Assembly: GCA_965242615.1 (NCBI GenBank)
Contig: CBDESR010000005.1
Location: 1,984,001 to 2,048,000, forward strand
Direction of reading: 5' to 3'
Length of the DNA: 64,000 nt
Source: CBDBCU01 sp965242615
GTDB taxonomy: Bacteria; Chloroflexota; Dehalococcoidia; Lucifugimonadales; UBA3495
The position numbers were made by a program, and so were the translations under genes. This document shows positions 42,923 to 51,635 of the stretch, piece by piece (the first letter of the stretch is position 1; every line of letters starts with the position of its first letter). The notes below the pieces were generated by a model, which made no database searches, was not told the DNA's origin, and saw nothing but the letters and a program-made list of their open reading frames with translations.

Positions 42923-45010
42923 ATGAAAAACTCCTTGGCCTCCCGACTCCAAACCCTTCCTTGGCCATCCCAACTCCGGGCCGCCGGCCAATCAACTTGG
43001 CTGCCGCTGGCCCTGCTGCTCCTGGCCCTGACCACTGTATTTGTCTTTGCCAACGACCGGGGCGCCTTCTACCGTCCCGGCCACCACACCAAGGTAACCC
43101 TTAACTATATGTCCGTAGCCGCCAACTTGTCCCCGGAACATCGCTTCCTCGGCTTCTATTTCCGCTCCCTGACCCCGGACGGCAGTATTTACTATGATAC
43201 CTACAATCGCTTCCCTATCGGCGGTTACCTGCTGATTAAGCTGTTCATCTTTCCCTTCCCCGATGACCTGTTGTCGGCCCAACTCTATTCCGCCCGCATT
43301 ATGATGCTCCTCGCCTACGCCGGGGCTGCCCTGCTGGCTTACTTATCCCTGTGCCGCTTAACCGGCCGCCGCTGGATTGCTCTGACCGCCACCCTGTTGG
43401 CTTTCGCCTCGGCCTACTGGCTCTACTACAACGATATGGTCGCCGCCGAAGTCGGGTTAGACTTTTTCGGGGTAATGTTGACCTTCCACGCCATGGTGCT
43501 TTTCGTTCAGGAAGGCCGCTTCCGCCAACTGCTGGTGAAAAGCTGTCTGGCATTGCTGTTGGGCTGGCATATTTATGCCTTGCTGCTCCCCTTCATCCTG
43601 ATTGGCTTGGTCAGCGAGTTCATCCGAAACTTTACCTCCCCACAGCCAGACCCCGGCCAGACCCGGCTCGGGAAATTAGTCCTGCCAAGAGTTGCCCTGA
43701 CCCGGCTGTTCCGCAGCCGCTTTTTGACTTTGGGCGTCGTAACCCTCCTTTTCGGCGTCGCCCTGCTCGGCGCCAACCTGGCCAACGAATACTTCCACTT
43801 TCGCGGTGAAAAATCCCTAACCGAATTGTACACTGTCGACTCGATTAACCGCCGTATCTCCTTTTCCCCAAGCGGCAACCAGGTTTTTACCAGCCAATAC
43901 ACCGTGCCGGATTTCCTGGAGCAGCAGTTCTACCGCATCGGCGGAATGTCCCTCCCCTACGCCTTGCCCGGCTATTTCAATAAACTGGCCCCATCCTTCT
44001 CGGACAACTTGGCCGTGTCCGGCATTATCCTGGGCCTAGCCGTAACCGCCGTTGCCCTGTTCGGACTGGCCTTTGTCCCCCATAAACTCCTCTGGGCCCC
44101 CCTCTCCCTTTGCGGCTTCGGCTGGGCTCTACTCGCCAGTGGCGACATCCGCCCCCATAACTACCAAAGCATCTTTTACACCGGCATCCCCCTGACCGCT
44201 TGCTCTTTCCTGCTGCTTTACCTCAGCCGAGCCGGCGGCCATCGCTTTATCGCCGCCTTCGTTGCTGCCGCTATGCTGATATTTGGCTTCTCCGCCTTCC
44301 AAATGGCGCAAGTCGGCCACGATGCAACGGCCGCCCAGAAAAGCAAGCAGGCTCTGGCTGACCTCAGCGCTATCCACAGCTTAACCCGGGACAGTACCGT
44401 AGCCGTTTTCCGGAGCCTCCCCGAAGTCTCCAGTCTGATGCTATACTACCTTAACCGCGTCATCCGAGCCGGAACCGACCAGGCCGATTTCATCATCCTG
44501 CCCCTGCGTCTGGAAGGAGTGGACACCCTGACCCCGGAAAATAGGCGTCTATTCCTCTACTCCGGCGGCCCTGACGCTTTCCAAAGTTACCTCGACCAGA
44601 TCCTGACCCAAGCCGGCCCGCCCCTCATCAATGCCGACTATGCCGTCTATCACTATGCCGGCCAACCTCACCGGCCCGACGACTGGCTCTTTTATGTCAA
44701 AAACCCGTGCCCTCCGGAAGACCAGAATTCCCATTTCTTGCTCCACTTGGTTCCCCAGGACCCGGCCGACCTGCCCCTCGAGCGCCGGCTGCATGGCTTC
44801 GCCAACCTGGACTTCTTTGGCGGAAATTACGCTTGGTCCACTCACCCCAACCGTTGCATTGTCGGCCGCATCTTGCCGTCCTACCCCATCGCCCGCATCC
44901 ACGCCGGCCAATACCACCCCGACGGCCACCCCCTTTGGCAAGATGAAGCCGTCATCCCGCCTGCTCGCGGGCCGGGTATGCCCCAACCCGGGCCAACGCG
45001 GCGGCCGTAA
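42923..45010 (+). CDS. GT-C-like membrane protein with two-Cys module, tandem copy 2
   Basis: A 695-residue paralog of the preceding gene, same topology: VFVFANDRGAFYRPG, SPEHRFLGFYFRSLTPDGSIY, ~10 membrane segments, then RRLFLYSGGPDAFQSYLDQIL and the module (residues ~586-695) with NPCPPE, HLVPQDPADLPLERR, GFANLDF, RCIVG and LPSYPIARIHAGQY. The first conserved Arg of IRTGQ is His here. A short Pro/Arg tail is extra. A 73-base stretch (43372-43444) is identical to copy 3, exactly 2,100 bases away, so duplication or gene conversion is recent. Confidence 0.72.
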   Translation: MKNSLASRLQTLPWPSQLRAAGQSTWLPLALLLLALTTVFVFANDRGAFYRPGHHTKVTLNYMSVAANLSPEHRFLGFYFRSLTPDGSIYYDTYNRFPIGGYLLIKLFIFPFPDDLLSAQLYSARIMMLLAYAGAALLAYLSLCRLTGRRWIALTATLLAFASAYWLYYNDMVAAEVGLDFFGVMLTFHAMVLFVQEGRFRQLLVKSCLALLLGWHIYALLLPFILIGLVSEFIRNFTSPQPDPGQTRLGKLVLPRVALTRLFRSRFLTLGVVTLLFGVALLGANLANEYFHFRGEKSLTELYTVDSINRRISFSPSGNQVFTSQYTVPDFLEQQFYRIGGMSLPYALPGYFNKLAPSFSDNLAVSGIILGLAVTAVALFGLAFVPHKLLWAPLSLCGFGWALLASGDIRPHNYQSIFYTGIPLTACSFLLLYLSRAGGHRFIAAFVAAAMLIFGFSAFQMAQVGHDATAAQKSKQALADLSAIHSLTRDSTVAVFRSLPEVSSLMLYYLNRVIRAGTDQADFIILPLRLEGVDTLTPENRRLFLYSGGPDAFQSYLDQILTQAGPPLINADYAVYHYAGQPHRPDDWLFYVKNPCPPEDQNSHFLLHLVPQDPADLPLERRLHGFANLDFFGGNYAWSTHPNRCIVGRILPSYPIARIHAGQYHPDGHPLWQDEAVIPPARGPGMPQPGPTRRP

Positions 45011-45025
45011 AGGGCTTTCTCAACT

Positions 45026-47074
45026 ATGAAAAGTTCCTTCACCTCCCGACTCCAAACCCTTCCCGGGCTGTCCCCAATCCGGGACGCCGGTCATTCCCCG
45101 TGGCTGCCGCTGGCCCTGCTGTTGATCGCTCTGGCCACGGTATTTATCTTTGCCAACGACCGGGACGCCTTCTATCGCCCCGGCCATCACACCAATGTAA
45201 CGTATAGCCATATGTCCGTAGCCGCCAACTTGTCCCCGGAGCATCGCTTCCTCGGCTTCTATTTCCGCTTCCTGACCCCGGACGGCAGTATTTACTATGA
45301 TGTCTATAATCGTTTCCCCATCGGCGGCTACCTGCTGATTAAGCTCTTTATCCTGCCTTTCGACAATGATTTCTCCGGCCAACTCTATTCCGCCCGCATC
45401 CTGATGCTCCTCGCCTACGCCGCCGCCGCCGTACTGGCCTACTTGTCCCTGCGCCGCTTGACCGGCCAACCCTGGATTGCTCTGACCGCCACCCTGTTGG
45501 CTTTCGCCTCGGCCTACTGGCTCTACTACAACGATATGGTCGCCACGGAAATTGGACTAGACTTTTTTGGGGTAATGTTGACCTTCCACGCTATGGTAAT
45601 TTTCGTTCAGGAGGGCCGCTTCCGCCAACTGCTGGTGAAAAGCTGTCTGGCATTGCTGTTGGGCTGGCATATCTACGCCTTGCTGCTCCCCTTTATCCTG
45701 ATCGGTTTGGTCAGCGAGCTCATCCGAAACTTTACCTCGCTCCAGCAAGACCCCGGCCAGACCCGGCGCGGACAATTAGACACCCTAATCACCGCCTTGA
45801 CCCGGCTGTTCCGCAGCCGATATTTGACCTTGGGCGTCATAACCCTCCTTTTCGGCGTCGCACTGCTTGGCGCCAACCTGGTCAACGAATACTTCCACTT
45901 TCGCGGCGAAAAGTCCCTGACCGAGTTGCCCTCTGTTGAATCAGCGAATCGCCGGCTCTCCTTTTCCCAGAGCGACATCCGGGTTTTTTCCAGCCAATAC
46001 ACTGGGCAAGATTTCCTGCTGGAGCAGTTCTACCGCATCGGCGGAATGTCCACCCCCTACGCCCTGCCGCCCGGGTATTTCAATGAACTGAGCCCGCTTT
46101 CCAAGGACAACCGGACCTGGTACGGCATTATCCTGGGCTTAGCCGTAACCGCCGTTGCCCTGTTCGGACTGGCTTTTGTTCCCCATAGGCTCCTCTGGGC
46201 TACCCTCTCCCTTTGCGGCTTCGTCTGGATGCTGATTGCCAGTGGCAACGTCTACGAGCATGACTACGAAAGCCTCTTTTATACCGGCATTCCCCTGGTT
46301 GCTTGCTCCTTCCTGCTCCTCTACCTCAGCCGAGCCGGCGGCCGCCGCTTTATCGCCGCCTTCGCCGCCGTTGCCTTATTGATCTTCGGATTGTCCGCCT
46401 TCCAAATGGCCCAAGTCGGCCACGACGCAACAGCCGCCCAGAAAAGCAAGCAGGCTCTAGATGACCTCAGCGCTATCCACAGCTTAACCCCGGACCGCGC
46501 CGTAGCCGGTTTCAGGAGTCTCCCCGAACTCATCATGCCGATGCTATACTACATTAATCGCGTCATCGGAACTCGAACCGACCGCGCTGACTTCCTGATT
46601 TTCCCCTTGCGCCTGGAAGGAGTGGACACACTGACCCCGCAAAATAGCCATCTGTTCCTCTACCCCGGGGGCCCCGACGCTTTCCAGAATTACCTCGGCC
46701 AAATCCTGGACCAAGCCGGCCCGCCCCTAATCAATGCCGACTACGCCGTCTATCACTATGCCGGCCAACCTGATGTGACCGGAGACTGGCTCTTTTATGT
46801 CAAAACCCCGTGCCAACCGCAAGACAAGGTTTCCCGCATCTTTCTCCACTTGGTTCCCCAAGACCCGGCCGATCTGCCCCTCGATCGTTGGCAGTATGGC
46901 TTCGCTAACTTGGACTTCCAAGGTGAGATTTACCCCTGGTCGGACCGGAAAATCTGCATCGCCGGCCGCCCCTTGCCGTCTTGGCCCGTCGACCGCATCC
47001 GCACCGGCCAGTTCCAATCCCCCGACGGCTACCCCCTCTGGCAAGGTGAAGCCGTCATCCCGCCGGCCCGCTAA
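45026..47074 (+). CDS. GT-C-like membrane protein with two-Cys module, tandem copy 3
   Basis: A 682-residue paralog, closest to copy 2. VFIFANDRDAFYRPGHHTN, SPEHRFLGFYFRFLTPDGSIYY, ~10 membrane segments; then SHLFLYPGGPDAFQNYL and the module (residues ~586-682): TPCQPQ, FLHLVPQDPADLPLDR, GFANLDF, ICIAG, PLPSWPVDRIRTGQF. Starts 15 bases after copy 2 ends, so the three are probably one transcript with coupled translation. Likely acts in the membrane, transferring sugar from a lipid carrier to an envelope acceptor; substrate unknown. Confidence 0.72.
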   Translation: MKSSFTSRLQTLPGLSPIRDAGHSPWLPLALLLIALATVFIFANDRDAFYRPGHHTNVTYSHMSVAANLSPEHRFLGFYFRFLTPDGSIYYDVYNRFPIGGYLLIKLFILPFDNDFSGQLYSARILMLLAYAAAAVLAYLSLRRLTGQPWIALTATLLAFASAYWLYYNDMVATEIGLDFFGVMLTFHAMVIFVQEGRFRQLLVKSCLALLLGWHIYALLLPFILIGLVSELIRNFTSLQQDPGQTRRGQLDTLITALTRLFRSRYLTLGVITLLFGVALLGANLVNEYFHFRGEKSLTELPSVESANRRLSFSQSDIRVFSSQYTGQDFLLEQFYRIGGMSTPYALPPGYFNELSPLSKDNRTWYGIILGLAVTAVALFGLAFVPHRLLWATLSLCGFVWMLIASGNVYEHDYESLFYTGIPLVACSFLLLYLSRAGGRRFIAAFAAVALLIFGLSAFQMAQVGHDATAAQKSKQALDDLSAIHSLTPDRAVAGFRSLPELIMPMLYYINRVIGTRTDRADFLIFPLRLEGVDTLTPQNSHLFLYPGGPDAFQNYLGQILDQAGPPLINADYAVYHYAGQPDVTGDWLFYVKTPCQPQDKVSRIFLHLVPQDPADLPLDRWQYGFANLDFQGEIYPWSDRKICIAGRPLPSWPVDRIRTGQFQSPDGYPLWQGEAVIPPAR

Positions 47075-47123
47075 ACCGTGATACCCTCAATCTGATTCGT
47101 GCTAGGGCGTGTGGACAAATACT

Positions 47124-47210
47124 TTGGGAATTATATATTTGTGTACCAAACTGCTTGAGCGGACAGGCTAGTGGCAGATATAACTAGGTACACAAGTATA
47201 TAATTCCCAA
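47124..47210. repeat. 24-bp inverted repeat around a 39-base loop
   Basis: Arms 47124-47147 and 47187-47210 match in 23 of 24 positions when inverted (TTGGGAATTATATA-T/C-TTGTGTACC). They are AT-rich, unlike the surroundings, and lie between convergent genes. They may form a two-way transcription-stopping hairpin or be the ends of a small non-coding mobile unit of 87 bases. Confidence 0.75.
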
Positions 47211-47257
47211 TGGACTTGCCGGTTTAGCTGACCGGGTGAGAATTACATAACGGCCGG

Positions 47258-48847
47258 CTACTCCGCAAAGCGGTACTTCCGCTCCCACAGCTTGCCAACT
47301 CCTTTGACATACTGGCCGGTGCGGATGGCGACGACGGGGTAGTTGGGCAGCTGCCGGCCGGCCGTACACCGGCCGGCAATCAAGCGGCCGGCATCGGCGA
47401 AACGGAAGTCCCAATTGTCGAAACCATATTCCCGGCGCTCCGGCGGTAGGTCCGCGGCGTCCGCCGGAATGATATGGAGAAAAATGGTGGCCGCCGTATC
47501 CGCCGGGGTACAGCTCTCCCGGACATAGACCAGCTGATTGCTGGCCGGACGGTATACCTGAAAGTACCCGTCAATCAACAGTTCCGTCGGCCGGGCGGCT
47601 GTATCCAACCCGGAGTCCGGCGGCCGGGCGTTGCCGACCCGGCGCAAAGCCGGCTCCAGCCGCCGTACCATAGCCGCCGCCAGCAGTTCCTTGCCCCGGT
47701 CATTGAAATGACAACACGCATCCCAGTAAAGGGTTTGGTCATTGCGCTGAAAAATATAGCTTAAGTCAAAGTAGTTGACTTGCTGCCCGGAAAGCTTTTC
47801 ACCGAACCGAGCTAACTCGGGATAGCCGCCCCGATAAGACTTGGCCCATACTGTGTCCTCAGCATAGCAGCAATCCAGTTCCTCCGGGGTAAGCGGTTTC
47901 GCTCCGGGAATATACTGATTGGGCTGGAGAAAGTGATAATACTCGGCCCCGGTCAATTCCGCCAATTCCCTTAACAGCAGGGAACCCCGATACCAGACCC
48001 GGGCTGCTGCGGTATTCAAGTCGCCTTCCTGAGGAAAGGATTCTCGGGGGCCGCGCCGTTCCAGACTGTAGTCCGTCCGGGTGGCCGCCAGTTGGTGGTT
48101 CAGTTGGATAATTCGCCGCGCGGTTCTTTCCCAGCGGTAACGGTGGACTATTCCATAGAGGGCGGTGTAACGGAGCGGCGAACTGGCGGCCCGCAGCAAC
48201 TCAGCTTGCTGTTGCCGCAAAACTCCAATACGGCCAACTATGCGGTATTCCATGGTCGTCAAGTTCAGCGTGGCATCCCACCACTGGGGAAAGAAAGGAT
48301 GCCCGCCCCGGTGGTGGTACATATAGTCCGGGGAATACACTTCATTGAACCCGTCCAGGCTGACGATGAGGTCAAAGTGACCGCCCAGCAGGAGGGTATT
48401 GGCCGCCGTAATAGCCTGCTGCGGTTGTCGCGTAGCGCTCAGCCCCAGCCCCAGAACTACCGGCCGCCGCTCCAGGTTATTAGCCGCGAAGTAGCGGGAC
48501 AAAGCGCGCTGGAAAGCCGGCGCTACACTCACGGCTACCGAGCCGCCGAACAACCCGATTAACGCCACATCCTCCCGCTTGGCCCCCGGCGGGGCAACAT
48601 TCAGGGTATAGTCGGGATCGTGGTGGCTATGGCCGTGAAAGGGATGCGGTAGCCGCGGGTCGCCGCCGGGTATTCGGTCCAAGGGTGGAAGTTCGGGAGG
48701 GGGTGAGGGGGAATCCGTTGCCGTCCGCCGAATGTCATACCCTTCGGCAAAAGCCAGCCAATAAGCCAGCCGCGCCATCCCCTCAATGGCAATAAGGGTC
48801 AGCGCAACCAGCAAGCCGTAGTAAAGGAGCTTTTTAAGAAAGGGCAA
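47258..48847 (-). CDS. Membrane-anchored SGNH-hydrolase-like protein with C-terminal two-Cys module
   Basis: A ~529-residue protein with one N-terminal membrane anchor (KKLLYYGLLVALTLIAIEG). SGNH-type blocks follow: LFGGSVAVSV (Gly-Ser), GLGLSATRQPQQ (Gly), VSLDGFNEVY (Asn) and a late YWDACCHFNDRG (Asp-x-x-x-His), the pattern of GDSL/SGNH esterases and acyltransferases acting on glycans. Residues ~437-529 are the window's module: ESCTPA, FLHIIPADAADLPPERR, GFDNWDF, GRCTAG and LPNYPVVAIRTGQY. Start is TTG at 48847, chosen for AAGGA upstream; TTG at 48886 is possible. It faces the tandem GT-C genes. Confidence 0.75.
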   Translation of the reverse strand: MPFLKKLLYYGLLVALTLIAIEGMARLAYWLAFAEGYDIRRTATDSPSPPPELPPLDRIPGGDPRLPHPFHGHSHHDPDYTLNVAPPGAKREDVALIGLFGGSVAVSVAPAFQRALSRYFAANNLERRPVVLGLGLSATRQPQQAITAANTLLLGGHFDLIVSLDGFNEVYSPDYMYHHRGGHPFFPQWWDATLNLTTMEYRIVGRIGVLRQQQAELLRAASSPLRYTALYGIVHRYRWERTARRIIQLNHQLAATRTDYSLERRGPRESFPQEGDLNTAAARVWYRGSLLLRELAELTGAEYYHFLQPNQYIPGAKPLTPEELDCCYAEDTVWAKSYRGGYPELARFGEKLSGQQVNYFDLSYIFQRNDQTLYWDACCHFNDRGKELLAAAMVRRLEPALRRVGNARPPDSGLDTAARPTELLIDGYFQVYRPASNQLVYVRESCTPADTAATIFLHIIPADAADLPPERREYGFDNWDFRFADAGRLIAGRCTAGRQLPNYPVVAIRTGQYVKGVGKLWERKYRFAE

Positions 48848-48945
48848 GGCTTTCCTTTCCCGCAGATTGGCTGCTCGGCTTGGCAACTTGCTTCGGCGCT
48901 GCGCCGGCAGCGGCTATAACGCCCCGGAGTTGGGGGGCTCCCCTG

Positions 48946-49785
48946 CTAATACCCGGCAAAGGCGGTGGTGAACAGCAAGGCTTTTTCCAGCGGCCCGTCA
49001 ATTTCCAGTTGGGCGGTGGCCGGCGCGCCGCCGCTGAGGTCGAGGCGGCCGTAGGTCAGCAGCACATAGGCGCTGGAGTTACTGCGAAAGGTTACATCAG
49101 CCGGCGCGTCCGCAGCGTCCGCAATGGTGAAACTATCCCCAGCCAAGACCACATCCTGGCGGCGGGCGGCAGCCCCGGAAACCTCAAAGCGGAAACGGGC
49201 CGATTCCGTTACCGGGGTAAAGCAGGCGTTCAGCCAGCGGTGGGTCAGGGACATTATGGCGGCGGCCGCCCCCTCGGAAATTTCCGATGCCGGGTCGAGG
49301 GCAGAGCGCAAATCCCAGCCGTGAATGGCGATTTCCTGAATACGGCGGGCGATGTTTTCGTGGACGGGAATGATGCCGCGGCGGTGGAAAGAGGGCTTTG
49401 CCCAATCCGCCGCTTGCAATGCGCCGGCGGCCGCCGTCAAGCGGCTGGCGGCGGCATCATAGGCCGCCAGCAGTTCCCGGGGCGTCTGCTCTCCCCGGTA
49501 GGCAATGGCTCGTTCCGCCGTCATTTGGGAGGCCCGCTCGCCGGCGTCAAGGAGCCGCTGTCCCGGCGGCGGGCTGGGGTCGCCGGCTTTAGCCCGGGTC
49601 AAAGCTACCGCCGCGCTGTCCGCGCCTTGAGTCAAATGGGCGACCACATCGGAGATTTTCCAGTCGGTGCAGGCGCTTTCCCGCGTCCACCAGTCCGCGG
49701 GGATGACCGACAACACCCCGCTCAGAAAGGCGGATTCGTGGCGCAGCAGGGCAATGGAGCTTTCCATTTCCGGTAGTTCGGGCAT
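48946..49785 (-). CDS. Maleylpyruvate isomerase/MDMPI-like (DinB-fold) protein
   Basis: A 279-residue soluble protein. The N-terminal helical bundle has FLSGVLSVIPADWWTRESACTDWKISDVVAHL, the metal-site pattern of the mycothiol-dependent maleylpyruvate isomerase N-terminal/DinB fold (His in VVAHL), and a later His in EIAIHGWDLRSAL. A C-terminal SCP2-like sandwich follows (~190-279). Family members act in thiol-dependent reactions or are of unknown use. The ATG at 49785 has GGAG ahead; the longer frame to 49884 overlaps the epimerase gene and is rejected. Confidence 0.75.
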   Translation of the reverse strand: MPELPEMESSIALLRHESAFLSGVLSVIPADWWTRESACTDWKISDVVAHLTQGADSAAVALTRAKAGDPSPPPGQRLLDAGERASQMTAERAIAYRGEQTPRELLAAYDAAASRLTAAAGALQAADWAKPSFHRRGIIPVHENIARRIQEIAIHGWDLRSALDPASEISEGAAAAIMSLTHRWLNACFTPVTESARFRFEVSGAAARRQDVVLAGDSFTIADAADAPADVTFRSNSSAYVLLTYGRLDLSGGAPATAQLEIDGPLEKALLFTTAFAGY

Positions 49786-49790
49786 CGTTT

Positions 49791-50696
49791 TTACTCCTTT
49801 GTTAATTTCGTTTGTTGCTGTACCCACTGCCAAGTTGCCGTCAGGCCGGCGCGCAAATCTACTTCCGGCTGCCAGTTCAGGCATTGTTTAGCCCGGCGGA
49901 TGTCCGGGCGGCGCTGTCGGGGTTCGCCGGCCCGGGGCGGCAGCCAGGCAATTTCCGCCGTTATGCCGGTTACTTCGTGGAGCGTGGCTGCCAGTTCCAA
50001 GATGGTCAGTTCGGCGGGATTGCCCAAGTTGACCGGTTCGCTTATTTCCGAGTTCATCAGCTTAATCAAGCCGCTGACTAGGTCAGAAATGTAGCAGAAA
50101 GAGCGGGTTTGCGTACCGGGCGGCACCACCGGCAGGGGTTGGCCTTTGACCAGGGCATCCATAAAGGCGGGAATGACCCGCCCATCATCCAGCCGCATCC
50201 CCGGCCCGTAGGTGTTGAAAATGCGGGCGGTGCGGGTTTCAATGCGGTGGGAGACCAGAGTAAGCAGCGTTTCGGCGGCCCGCTTGCCTTCGTCGTAGCA
50301 GGCCCGGGGGCCGCGGCAGTCCACATTGCCCCAATAATCCTCCCGCTGCGGATGTTCCAGAGGGTCGCCGTAAATCTCCGAAGTGGAAGCCAGCAGGAGG
50401 CGGGCTTGCTTGCGGATGGCTAAATCGGTCAGCAGCCGGGTGCCGAATACGGCGGCGTTGAAAGTGTCGAGGGGGTCGCGGCTATATTCAACCGGGGAAG
50501 CCGGGCAAGCCAGATGATAAATCTGCTCTACCGGCCCCATTCCGTCAAAATCGGCGATGGCGGCTTGGGTCAAGTCCAGCTGCCAATCCCCGCCGGGGCG
50601 GCGGTCGAGGGTAATAACCGACTGACCGCCCGACCGCAGGGCATGGACCAAGTGCTGGCCGATAAAGCCGGCGGCGCCGGTTACCAGGATGGACAT
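49791..50696 (-). CDS. NAD-dependent epimerase/dehydratase, UDP-glucuronate decarboxylase-like
   Basis: A 301-residue extended short-chain dehydrogenase. NAD-binding GAAGFIGQH near the start, YHLACPASPVEYSRDPLDT, the Ser of LASTSEIYGDPLEHPQ, and the active-site Tyr-x3-Lys in ACYDEGKRAAE match UDP-xylose synthase-type enzymes, which convert UDP-glucuronate to UDP-xylose; some relatives are dTDP-glucose dehydratases. It would supply a nucleotide sugar for envelope glycans, which fits the GT-C genes nearby. The ATG at 50696 has AAAGGA upstream and matches the family start. Confidence 0.85.
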   Translation of the reverse strand: MSILVTGAAGFIGQHLVHALRSGGQSVITLDRRPGGDWQLDLTQAAIADFDGMGPVEQIYHLACPASPVEYSRDPLDTFNAAVFGTRLLTDLAIRKQARLLLASTSEIYGDPLEHPQREDYWGNVDCRGPRACYDEGKRAAETLLTLVSHRIETRTARIFNTYGPGMRLDDGRVIPAFMDALVKGQPLPVVPPGTQTRSFCYISDLVSGLIKLMNSEISEPVNLGNPAELTILELAATLHEVTGITAEIAWLPPRAGEPRQRRPDIRRAKQCLNWQPEVDLRAGLTATWQWVQQQTKLTKE

Positions 50697-50805
50697 TGGG
50701 GATTCCTTTCGGCAGGCATCGGCGGGATTGTAGCAGGGGCGGGTAAGAGTGTCAAAAGATGGGGGCTGGGCGTCTTTCATATTCTCAACTTTTCCTTAAC
50801 CCGGC

Positions 50806-51270
50806 TCAGTAAGGTTCGGTCACGATTAAGCCTTCAATGGGCCGGCCCTCAAAACGCTGGGAAAACCGCTTGTCCCAGACCAGCAGGACATCGCAGCCCA
50901 GCAAAATAGCCGTAGCCAAGTGGATGGCGTCAATGGGCGTCAGGTTATGGGACGCGCCCAGTTCCTGCGCCTTTTCCGCAATCTCCCGTGTTACATCGGC
51001 GGTCTGGATAAATGAGCGTTGGAAAAAGGCCCGGATTTGCGCCAATTCCGCCGCCGCCAACGGTTCGCTCTGATTCTGAATCCGCCGCACTTCGGCGATG
51101 GCGGCAACAGAGGTATAGATGGGGTATTGCCCGGCTTCGGCTTCCCGGAAAATTCGCCCCACAACTTCCCAACGCGGCAACCCACCGGCGGCTGGTATAT
51201 CCTCTTGTTTCACCCAAGCAAAGAACACCGACGAATCCAGGTAGGGGCGGAGGAAACGGTCATTCACCAT
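50806..51270 (-). CDS. PIN-domain (VapC-like) toxin
   Basis: A 154-residue PIN protein: LRPYLDSSVFFAW (first Asp), SVAAIAEVRR (Glu), NLTPIDAIHLATA (Asp) and LLVWDKRFSQR (Asp), the four acids of PIN RNases. It overlaps the end of the upstream gene by 11 bases. With that gene it forms a probable VapBC-like toxin-antitoxin pair. Start 51270 fits the family; the longer frame is within the upstream gene. Confidence 0.85.
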   Translation of the reverse strand: MVNDRFLRPYLDSSVFFAWVKQEDIPAAGGLPRWEVVGRIFREAEAGQYPIYTSVAAIAEVRRIQNQSEPLAAAELAQIRAFFQRSFIQTADVTREIAEKAQELGASHNLTPIDAIHLATAILLGCDVLLVWDKRFSQRFEGRPIEGLIVTEPY

Positions 51271-51634
51271 CGCGCAACATCCCGATATATTCCGCGGTGG
51301 ACTTATCCCCGGTAAGGTCCGGGACCAAGCCCAGCATATCCCCCGGGGAAGGCAATTCCTCATCCTCCGGCATAACCCGCAGCCGTTCCGAACTGACGCT
51401 CAAGGGATGCCCTTTCTCCCCGTAGGCAACCATCCCGGAGACGATAACCCGCCGGCCCAGTCCCGATTTGACCGCCGCCTCGAGCTCGGGCGGCAGGCTG
51501 CACTGGACCACTTTCCCGGTGATGCGGTGGCAGACCAGAAACTGCCGGCGTCCCGGATGCAGAGACAGGGATTCCAGACGCCCCTCGACAGCGCCGATGC
51601 TGCGGTATTTGACTTTGGATTTGGATTGAACCAT
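51260..51634 (-). CDS. Probable antitoxin partner of the PIN-domain protein
   Basis: A 124-residue protein: YRSIGAVEGRLESLSLH, FLVCHRITGKVVQCSLP, GRRVIVSGMVAYGEKGHPLSV and ending ELPSPGDMLGLVP...YIGMLRDGE. The pattern is that of small beta-rich proteins I know beside PIN toxins, not of the usual ribbon-helix-helix or AbrB antitoxins. It overlaps the PIN gene. Antitoxin role is by position. Confidence 0.65.
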   Translation of the reverse strand: MVQSKSKVKYRSIGAVEGRLESLSLHPGRRQFLVCHRITGKVVQCSLPPELEAAVKSGLGRRVIVSGMVAYGEKGHPLSVSSERLRVMPEDEELPSPGDMLGLVPDLTGDKSTAEYIGMLRDGE

Positions 51635-51635
51635 A

